A DNA stretch of 64,000 nt from positions 1,302,001-1,366,000 of the forward strand of contig NW_026251388.1 in the NCBI RefSeq assembly GCF_025118155.1, read 5' to 3'. A program made the position numbers and the translations under genes. The DNA comes from Cokeromyces recurvatus (Eukaryota > Mucoromycota > Mucoromycetes > Mucorales > Mucoraceae). Positions 55,287-64,000 of the stretch are shown in pieces. Under the pieces are notes generated by a model. That model was not told the origin of the DNA, searched no databases, and worked only from the letters and a program-made list of their open reading frames with translations. Numbering within the stretch: the first letter of the stretch is position 1; each line of letters starts with the position of its first letter.

Positions 55287-58200
55287 TTATACATTTATTA
55301 CTTCAACGTGAACATGAATTTCACCATTTTCACTGGGATTTAATGGAAGCCAGCCATCAAAAGGTTCACTCTCATCCACATTTTCAGCTACAGTAAATGT
55401 GGCTACACCAATATCATTATCTGCTAAAGTATTATGATCTCTGACTGTAAATTCAAGGACTGACGTACCAAATACTTTAGTTGTAAATGATTCATTCCTA
55501 ATAAAATCATAAAATGAATATATTGTAAAACATTACGAATTATTATTATAATTAATTGTTACCAGTGAGGGTTACAATTCTTCTTGATATACTTTGTCTT
55601 ATAAAGAGAATGTTTTCCAAGTCGTACACGACAATAAGGATCACTTGTCTTGTCACGATTCATACCTTTCAAATTTCTAGCCTCAATCAAACTGACTCTA
55701 ATTGTAACATTTTCTAATGTATTATTAGTAAACCACTTTTTCTTTTCTTTTCTTTTTTTCTTTTTTTTTGATGTTCTTACTTTCTTTATTTTCAAAAATT
55801 GATCTACGATGACTAGCAGTGGATTCAGCTAATAATGATGTTTTTGATTCAGAATAAATAGTAGGCTTATTATCTTCTTGCTGTACAGCAGGAACAGAAG
55901 GAATAGGAGTAGTAGAAGAACCATTTGTTATAGTTGATACTGTTGCTTCAACAGATGATGATGATAGATTGGGTGTCATAATTTTAGCTGATCCTAAAGA
56001 TCCTGTGGAGGAAGACTTTTGGCTATGTCCACCAAATTTACCAATGCCTCGACCAAGGGCGCCAAGGGCACCCATTCCACTACCAACAACATCACCTACA
56101 ATTTTTGTACCACCGCCAATGGCACCACCTACCATACGTGTACTACTACTCAAGACTTTGCCACCAGCACCAACACCTAAACCAACTACATCACCTGCCA
56201 AACCTGCACCTGTCAATATACGTGTCGTTGACCCTAATAACGATGTACCCTCACGTTTACGTGCTAAAAGTTGAGGTTCCCATTTCATACGTAACTGAAT
56301 CGTACCCCCTCTTAAAGTACATTCCTTAGTGATCGTTTCAAATGAGGGCAAGTCAGCGATATCAATACCACCTTCTGCCAAAAGCTCATTAGTGCCGATC
56401 TGATCCCAATCATAGATCTTACAATCTAAATTAGCCTTAGCACGATGAAGAACGGGGACAGTGAATCTTTCAGATTTATCAAAGACGGGCGTCAATTGCT
56501 TCTTGTAGGTTTGTGATTTATAAACCTTATGACGATCAAGACTAAAGACGACGTAAGGGTCACTGGTGCCGCTCCTGTCAGCAGCACGAAGGCCAGAGGC
56601 AGAGACGAGGGTGATGGTCAATTGACCTTGGTTTTCTAGACTCTCGTCGGGATCTAACTGGAAGTGAACGACAGGGATAAATTTAAAGCTAACTTTAAGA
56701 GTACCCGAGTTGGTGTCTAAGAGCTGATATTCCTCAACGACGTCTGCTTCGCCTTCAATGTCCAAAGAGGTTTGACGTTCTTGAATGGATTTAACAATAT
56801 TACGTACAGGGGAGGTCCAGAAACCGATACGGCTTTCATCCTTGTAGTCAGTATTAGAGTTACGAACGCGAATGATGAGACGTGAGAAATCCATTTCCTT
56901 CACAAAGGCATCACCACATTCATTAAATGGAAGATAGGTGCCCTTGAGCGGTGAAGTACGGAATTGTGGCTCATTAGCGTCCAAAAGAATTTCAGTAACT
57001 GCCTTTTCCTTGGTAGGTAAATTGACTTCATGAATTTTAACAGAAAGAACGCCCGAGGTATAACTGAGCATATTAAGCTTGTTATCTTCTGTATAAGGAA
57101 TGACTTCACCATGAAGGTCCTTTTCAGGTTGTGTACTACTACTATTATTAGCAGTAACAGCAGTCTCTTCCTCTGTTGTTGTTGTTGTTGTTGCCTTTTC
57201 TTCATTACCTTCAGATGGGGGTATCTTCTCTTCTTCGTGTTGTTTAGCTAATGCTAAGGTAGGATAGAAACAAGCCTCATAATCCAATCGACCACGTCCT
57301 GTTCTTCTTTCCTTATTCATCAAGTCAACTTGTCTTTTCACTCCAGGGAGTGCTTCATAATAACTTGTACCATCCTCTAATTTCTTTTCAACCACCAAAT
57401 CCTTCATGAACAACTCACACATACCCAAAAACTTATCACTTTGAATATCGTTATAATCCATCACCTCCAACACAAGGTCTTCACGCATGCTATGAATGGG
57501 GACATAAAGAGCGGTATCCCAAACGGGGTTCAAATTATCAAGGATAGCATCGGTTTGAGCACGCGATTGTAAGCCTGACATGACACGCACGTAAGGATCC
57601 GATTTCCCACCCATTAACATTTCCACATTCTTGAGGTTTGTTGCACCGTTCAACTTGATCCTTACGACACCTATAGGATGACGATAGCTACCTTTCGTCA
57701 TCAAGCTAGCCGAGAGACCTGTCAGGGGTACATTCTTCCATGTCATATCAAGATGGATTTTACCACTACTGTTCTTGAGTTGCCACCAATCGTTCTTGTC
57801 GACCTGCAATTGACGTTCCATCTCTGTCAGGCTCGAATTCCAGCGGCCCAAGATGGTATCATCACCAAAGTCGACACTATTCATAACAATCAATTCAAGT
57901 TGTGCGTTAGCCTTATCAGCCACAAAGACTTCAACGTATTTGTTCCAACGTGGTGCAGAACTACGTTTGAAAGGTGCTGTACGCAGCTTTTCTTGACCAT
58001 TTACTTTAAGGATAACATACGCATTCACACCATCACTACCACCGCTACCTGAGCCAATGATGGGGACACTACTGACGATGGGTAAGCTACCAACAAGAGG
58101 TAATCCACCACCACCACCATTACGATGTGAAGAAGATCCAGTTGATAATGAATTATCATCATGACTGAAAAGCTCTTTTGCGTCCAAAATAGAAAATCGC

Positions 58201-59215
58201 ATGACACCAGTATTGGATTCTGGAACGGGGAGGAGGGTACCGTCTTCTTTCTTTTCAGGCTTTGCAACAGGGAAATAGCGAACATCTGCCTTAATTTCAC
58301 CTACCGTGCGACCACTACGCAAGACAATCAACTGAGGGTCCTCTATCGCCTTTTCTTCTGTATCCTCTACCTCCTTGAGGTTCAAGTTAGCAATGCCAAC
58401 TTCTACATCGTTACGGCCTGTGTTACGATCCATGACTCGGAAACAGAGGTTATCATTCAAGTTGTTGAGAAGGATAAAATGGGTTTCGTCCCATTTTGGA
58501 TTAGATGTATTTTCGATAGCGCTCGTTCGTGCGAGTTCAGGTGTCTTTATGTTGTTTACATGGAAGGTACAATAAGGATCTAGAGTACCAAGGAAATCGT
58601 TAGGTTTAAGTGATTGTGCAGAATAGATGGTGACAGCCAAGACACCATTCGCTGTTTCAAGATCGTTAGCGCCTGACATGAGAGCAGGGATATCCAAGGT
58701 AAAGACATTGGGTGCGTACATCATAGGTCCTAAATTAGCATGAACTTGATCCTTAATGAATGTTTCTAAACCAGGAATCTATGTATGTATGTATGTATGT
58801 ATACCAAAAAAATAAATAAATAAATAAATAAAATATATATATAATGTAGATATGAAATAGATACATACATTGTTAATATCAAAACCAAAAGTTTCTCCAC
58901 CAACTGGCTTCAAGACATAATCAAAATGAGGCTTTTCCAAGAAGGATAATTCAACCGATTTTACATGAGGCATTTCACTAAAAAGTTTAAGTTTGATACG
59001 CATACGACCGCTAAATGCCAAATCCTCTAAAAGAATTGGCATACCAGCACCAATCATACCTTTACCAACACGAATTGTCAAGACAATCTTTGGATTTACC
59101 TTTGCTTGTACTTCTCTAGCTGTCAAATCAAGTACATCATTTGGAATAAATGAGAATTGCCAATCCATACACTAAATATAATATATGTCAATTATTTTGA
59201 TTCAAAAGCCTATAA

Positions 59216-59257
<42 letters not shown>

Positions 59258-59582
59258 TATCTTTACCACAACATCGGGGGCAGTGCTTGGATAGACTTTA
59301 ATACCATTCACATGAGGTGGCTTTGTACCTAATGTGAAAGTACTTAAACGAATTGAATCTAAAAAGGAAGGTGTATTTTCAATTAAAACAGCATCCACTT
59401 GACTAATAATCTGGGCTGATAGAACAGGTTCAAAAATTAACCAAAATTTATCCAAGAAATGATTCATCCATCCTACTGTCTCGATGTCTGTTTCCAACTT
59501 ATTTAAACTCATTTGACGTTGCATATCATCTCGTACATTACGTCTTGTTCTTTTAATTGATGTACGATAATAGGTAGCTATT

Positions 59583-59630
<48 letters not shown>

Positions 59631-60406
59631 CATAAAACAATTAATTTCGGCGATAATTATATAATTATATACATATATACATATATACATGTATTCATAT
59701 ATTATATATAAATGTTACCAAAAAAAGCGCCTACAATCAAACAAGACATAAGACCAAGTCGTAATTTGGTTAAAAGCCAAGTGAAAAAGATGGAAATAAA
59801 GACAACACCACAGTTATGAAACCATTCACCATAATATTTATCCGGAATAAATTCAGTAAGGAGGTCCTCTTGTTGGTTTGTTATAGAATTAGGCTTGAAG
59901 GAAGAAGAAGAAGAAGGACGTGAATAACGGTCTTTATAGATATGTTGAATTTCTTCAGCGGTATGGGTTTGACTAAACTCTGACATTGCCTTTTCATCTC
60001 CCGGGTTAGGTAAATTAGATTGGGCTGTCCAACCGACGCGATACCAGGAGGGCAGACCGTTGTTACTAATAGGTGTATCCACGTAAGCTCCAGGTGGCGT
60101 ATTTATATCCTTAGTACTATGAATAGGGGGTGGTGGCGGTGGCGATGATGGTTTACTTACAATAGCTTCTGCTACCTTCTCATTATCCGCAGATCCAATA
60201 TCTGTTGCAAGTGGTGCTTTTATAGGGGTTGTATTAGTAGATGAAACTAAATCAGCCTTCTTTTCAGGTGGCATCTCAGGATCAAAGACGTGTACAGGCG
60301 TGTCACTTGTAGCTTGGATTGTTTTATTTATTGTATTATGTAGTTCTTTGGATTCTTCGATAATAGCCTCCGAGGTTATAGGAGGAACTGCTGTTGGATC
60401 AGACAT
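55287..60406 (-). CDS. Tricalbin (extended-synaptotagmin-like ER-plasma membrane tether)
   Basis: Seen: about six exons from ATG 60406 (60406-59719; 59577 to about 59269; about 59171-58872; about 58780-55785; about 55702-55562; about 55500-55287), roughly 1,550 residues. Order: a disordered Pro-rich N-terminus; a hydrophobic hairpin (NCGVVFISIFFTWLLTKLRL then GLMSCLIVGAFF); an SMP lipid-transfer domain (TVGWMNHFLDKFWLIFEPVL through FLEKPHFDYVLKPVGGETFG); then about six C2 domains, e.g. GVLAVTIYSAQSLKPNDFLG, IGVVRIKLNGATNLKNVEML, GQLTITLVSASGLRAADRSG and VTIRVSLIEARNLKGMNRDK, several with the DPY calcium-loop motif. Known: Tcb1-3 tether cortical ER to the plasma membrane and move lipids. The fourth C2 looks degenerate. 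A Gly-rich segment (about 56010-56230) sits before the last C2. Confidence 0.92.
59219..59253. repeat. (TA)n microsatellite in a tricalbin intron
   Basis: About 17 TA units within the intron between the second and third tricalbin exons. Confidence 0.9.
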
Positions 60407-60680
60407 TGATCAAAACAAAAAAAAAAACTACTACTACTACTATGAATAGTAATAATAAAAGGGCAAAGAGGAGGGAAGTGAGAAGGATAAGATAAAGATG
60501 TATACAAATTTATTTAACTTTTTCTTTTTTTTTTTTTTTTCTTTTTTTTTTTCCTTTTTTTTTTTACAAGTCAGAATAGTAATGGTTTCACTTTACATTA
60601 ACTTCAATTTATCGGATTTCATTAAAAGAAAAAAAAAATAGACATGCGTATGCACAATAAGGGCAGCTTTTTATTACTAT
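60407..60680. other. Intergenic between tricalbin and RhoGAP genes
   Basis: 5' flank of tricalbin with (ACT)n at 60429-60442 and long T/CT tracts at 60518-60566; no gene. Confidence 0.65.
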
Positions 60681-61410
60681 TTAACGAAATATTTCATCAC
60701 AGTTTACAATAAAGAACTGAACAAGAGTTATGCCTTGATTCATTTGTTTTAAATAAAAAGCCGAATCAGCTATTACTGATTGTTGCGTGTCAGGTATCTT
60801 CATATAATGTACGTCTTCATGGATTGTTCGTATCATATTTGGTGTAAATACAACAGCTAAATTATATATAGTCATTTTATTTTTATTTGCATGATCCGAG
60901 ACTTGCTTTAAGAAATGACAAATAAACTTCAATAAATTGAAATAAATGTGTTTTGACTCGTATTCTATCAAGAGTTTATCTTTTACTTTTGAAATGATAT
61001 CATTTGTACAAGTACCTGTGTCTTTTTTTTTTTCGGAAAAAGAAGTTTTAATATATTAATATAAATGTATATGAAGAACAGATACGTTAACTTACTTAAT
61101 AATGCGGCTATACTGTCACTAAATTTCAAGTCGATTAACGGTATAGGCAATTCTCTTATAAATACTTTTAATAGTGATGCGGAAACATTAATATCATATT
61201 CATGTAAATTGACAGTTTTACCTATGGATTACAATTAATTTTTTTTTTTCGTTTTAATTCTTATGATAGGATAAATTATTTTACCGTAATTAAATAAATA
61301 TTTGACAGATTGTAATTCACCACTGGAAGGTGACTTTCTAAAGATACCTTCTTTATCCAATCCTTGTATTCCCAATTTTTTTTATTGTTAGAACTTTATT
61401 TATTATGTAG

Positions 61411-61465
<55 letters not shown>

Positions 61466-62437
61466 TTATGCTCACCTTTTTCTTTTATATGATTTATAAT
61501 TTGAATTATAAAAGCTGGTATAAAGTCATTATCATTTATATCTTTTCCTTCTAATAAAGCTAAATCTTCTAGCTTTCTACCAAATGCCAAAGAAGGGACT
61601 GGTCGTTTTTGTTGTTGTCTTTGATGTGTATTTGCAATAGTAGAAGGTAATTGTGAATCATAGTTAATCACGCTTAATGGTATAAATTGTGGGGCTAATT
61701 GAATGTGATCTTGTAATACTTCTAAATTTGGAATATAACGTAATTTACTAGCGAATTTAGGACTGATGACTTTATTAGCAAGATCAAAGATAATTCTATA
61801 GGTAGTTGAAAGATGAACTACATAAAGCGCCTTTAGATTCTTTTTATATCTATAATAAAAGTAGTTTTAGCTTTCTTTTTTTTTTCCCCTCTCTTAGAAA
61901 TACATGTCAATTATAATACGAAGCTATTTTTATTACTTGCGATCCAGTAATCGATATGCTTTTAATAGCCACATCCAGCCAGGTCGATGTTTTGCAGGTG
62001 AAGAAAAGAAAACCAAAACATAATCATTTTCAACAAATTCATCTCTAAAAAAATAAAATAAAAATACATATATAAGTATGGACAAGGATATATATATCTG
62101 TGTGTGTATGTGTGTAGTAAAATATTACAATCGAGCTACAAGAAAACTATATATTACGTAATCATGTGTTAGTAACTAGTAAATGAAACTGTAACAATAA
62201 TAATAAACTTACGATAATATTAAATCATAATCGTATATATCAGGATTAGGCAAGTTATTAGCACATAAGACTAATATTGGACGACTTTCATTATCAAGAC
62301 CTAAATAGAGGAAATATGTTTTTAAAATGACTAATTTACGTGTATTCTCCATTACCAGCTTCGTAAATAATATTCAATTCAGAAATGCCTTTATATTCAG
62401 GACTTGAAATTGAGAGTGGGATTGTGTTTGAAGTCAT
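60681..62437 (-). CDS. CRAL-TRIO plus RhoGAP protein (p50RhoGAP/Ecm25-like)
   Basis: Seen: about seven minus-strand exons from ATG 62437 (MTSNTIPLSISSPEYKGISE) to a stop at 60681-60683. The N-terminal half is a CRAL-TRIO_2-like domain: SRPILVLCANNLPNPDIYDY, YVLVFFSSPAKHRPGWMWLL, LKALYVVHLSTTYRIIFDLA and FASKLRYIPNLEVLQDHIQL. The C-terminal half is RhoGAP: FGRKLEDLALLEG, KEGIFRKSPSSGEL (arginine finger in GIFRKS), YDINVSASLLKVFIRELPIP, and HIYFNLLKFICHFLKQV then NLAVVFTPNM. Known: this pairing is that of human ARHGAP1 and yeast Ecm25; the GAP domain switches off Rho/Cdc42 GTPases and the CRAL-TRIO part binds lipid or Rab. It probably acts on polarity or endocytosis. The intron at about 61405-61470 contains A and T runs. 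Confidence 0.88.
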
Positions 62438-63600
62438 AATAAATAGACAAGAAAAAAATAAGAATAAAAAAGAAATTCTATTTTTATTTTATTTTTCCCC
62501 ACCATTCAACAATTATTGCTTCTTTTCATTTTTTTTTTTTTTATTTTTTATTTTTTAAAAAACGCGGGATTTTATTTTACTTTATGTATTCACATGATTG
62601 TACATGCTGTTTCTACCTCATTTTGAACATGTATGTTATAGTATGTATAAACATTCTCTTTCATCTACTAAAAGTACATTTATACGGTTGCCGTAATTTG
62701 TTCATCCCTGGTGTTAAATGAATTACTATTTACATATGTAGATTACATAATAATATTCATTCTATTGATGTTTTTGTTAATTGGAATAGACAATTTACAA
62801 TGTTTAACAAAAGTATTTGATTTAAGTTTACATATCTCTTGAACTTAATATTAAATAATTAGAGGCAATATAAATAGTAAGTTTGTATATTACTATTACC
62901 ATTTTTTTTATGAACGTTCGTTACAGTTGTTCTTAATAACCCAAGTTTTACCAAAAGTTACAAAATGAACTCTGTCTTTTTTATACATTTTTTCTTCTTT
63001 AAAGTCAGTAGTGATACCTTACTATGTCACTAATTACCTTCATGCTGCATAAAATAGATAAAAAAAAGATATGATGTATTATTGTATATCTTAGTTTACA
63101 TATTCTCTTAGAGTCGAGTAAATCAGGTACGTCATTTGAAGCAAGAGACCTTATATCTCTGAAACGATTATTAAACGTGTCTACTCTACTCTTGAATTGA
63201 AAAGAATATGAGTTAATATAATATGTATTACATTAGTAATAAGAAATACGAATAGATACATCTTTTAGGGTTCAATAAATATTTATTTGTATGTATTAAA
63301 TAAATTAGTCAAAGTTACTTGACCCTAGATTAACAATAGCTTGATTTTAACTTAATTTTATACTTATTCATGATTTTAATTATACTAAATATTACTCAGT
63401 CATCAATCACTTTAGATGCTCCCTATATGTTTATATGAATAGCTCATCTTTTAATATCGTCATAAATAAAAATAATGGACTATTGTTTAGTTTCTTTACA
63501 ATTTTCTATTCTTATTTTCATCAATCTTAAGGGTGTTATCAAGCTATGTAAAGTTATAGTATGTTGCTGTCAAAAAAAAAAAAAGGTCACAACAACAAAA
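62438..63600. other. Intergenic before the retrotransposon relic
   Basis: AT-rich 5' flank of the RhoGAP gene (T-rich near 62470-62560). The remaining kilobase shows no frame, RNA or repeat I can support. Confidence 0.55.
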
Positions 63601-63605
63601 AAATC

Positions 63606-64000
63606 AACAAGTTTAATAATACTGTCTTATCTGCTATTCATAATAAAATAAAAACCTTACAGGGAGTTGCTCAAGACGAGTTCAGTTGAACTCTTAAGAT
63701 TTAAACCAAAATACCCACTGGTAGTCAAGTCATGATTAAGAATATGAATTGTATTCATAAGAGTGTTCACTCTCTATGTTGGTAATTACACTGTTAAAAG
63801 GAAAACTCAAGGTGGAAGTTATGTATTAGTTGATGGTACTAGGGCACTCTTACCAAGAGATATTCCTCCTACCTATATTAAAATTATATTGCATGAAGTT
63901 AAATTGGGCAATACTGAAACTGATACTTATGAAGAGGAAGTAGTAATTAATCATAAAGACAGCTCTGGTAATTACCTATATCAAGTCCAGGTGGAAAGGT
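63606..64000 (+). mobile_element. Decayed Ty3/Gypsy retrotransposon: integrase C-terminus with chromodomain-like end (runs off window)
   Basis: Seen: plus-strand scraps SAIHNKIKTLQGVAQDEFS and IPTGSQVMIKN (interrupted by stops) are followed by an open frame from about 63770: LYVGNYTVKRKTQGGSYVLV, then RALLPRDIPPTYIKI, then YEEEVVINHKDSSGNYLYQV and the window end. Known: the YxVxRxTxGGSYVLxD...LLPRDxPPxxxK block is the C-terminal part of Ty3/Gypsy integrases, and the following YEVExIIxH...YLYxVxW pattern is a chromodomain (chromovirus lineage). Only the 3' part of pol is inside the window. Stops in the upstream part indicate decay; no LTR is visible here. Confidence 0.75.

Noticed and set aside
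58161..58583. Plus-strand frame of 140 codons inside tricalbin
   Set aside because: Antisense to C2-domain coding sequence with clear homology; no independent features.
1..64000. tRNA or rRNA genes
   Set aside because: No cloverleaf with a GTTCRANNC-type T arm, and no conserved rRNA blocks, could be recognised by eye; a dedicated scan could still find one.
1..64000. CRISPR array, operons or ribosome-binding sites
   Set aside because: Sequence is eukaryotic with spliceosomal introns; tandem repeats here are microsatellites without spacers.

Overview
The window is nuclear DNA from an early-diverging fungus, most likely a member of Mucoromycota (Mucorales-like). The evidence is its very AT-rich composition, short GT-AG introns (about 50-110 bp) in most genes, compact gene spacing, typical fungal genes (tricalbin, septin, Tea1/Kel1 kelch protein, Ssz1, TAF10, RPC11, Isa2, RGS, PDE) and decayed Tc1/mariner, Fanzor and Ty3/Gypsy elements. 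All gene models here were spliced by eye and no database search was run.

Layout. 1-11.4 kb: 3' end of an AVL9-type secretory protein (+); a gene tentatively matched to the UPF0739/C1orf74 family (-); a protein with about 13 Sel1 repeats (+); two small unknown genes (+); then an RGS-domain protein and a class I cyclic-nucleotide phosphodiesterase side by side on the minus strand, both expected to act in G-protein/cAMP signalling. 12.16-15.13 kb: a 2.98 kb transposon with ~0.47 kb terminal inverted repeats, CAGT...ACTG ends and TA target duplications. Inside it is a broken nuclease-like gene whose two halves point in opposite directions. 15.3-23.1 kb: mitochondrial EF-G2 (MEF2), a coding-like island in a 2 kb gap, a Cdc12/AspC-type septin and the mitochondrial rRNA methyltransferase MRM1. 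23.2-27.0 kb (-): an FHIP/FAM160 (FTS-Hook-interacting) protein.

27-33 kb is a gene-poor, repeat-rich gap. It holds a 59-bp T run, a decayed Fanzor gene (the eukaryotic relative of the TnpB RNA-guided nuclease) on the minus strand, and a Tc1/mariner transposase fragment pointing away from it. 33-48 kb is gene-dense: kelch/coiled-coil polarity protein, RPC11, Ssz1, a Metallopep/jacalin metalloprotease, an unknown protein, TAF10, a Spartan/SprT protease, a small CYSTM peptide and Isa2. 48.7-49.7 kb: a GUCD1-like protein (-). 49.7-53.9 kb: a gene-free gap containing a 1.53 kb element with ~140 bp inverted repeats. 54-62.4 kb: an intronless unknown protein, a multi-C2 tricalbin and a CRAL-TRIO/RhoGAP protein. 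The right edge enters a decayed Ty3/Gypsy integrase with chromodomain-like sequence.

The most interesting content is the mobile-element layer: the Fanzor relic and its mariner neighbour, the inverted-repeat element with a split nuclease, and a second non-autonomous inverted-repeat element. Homopolymer A/T tracts of 35-59 bp recur throughout, several as polypyrimidine tracts of introns.
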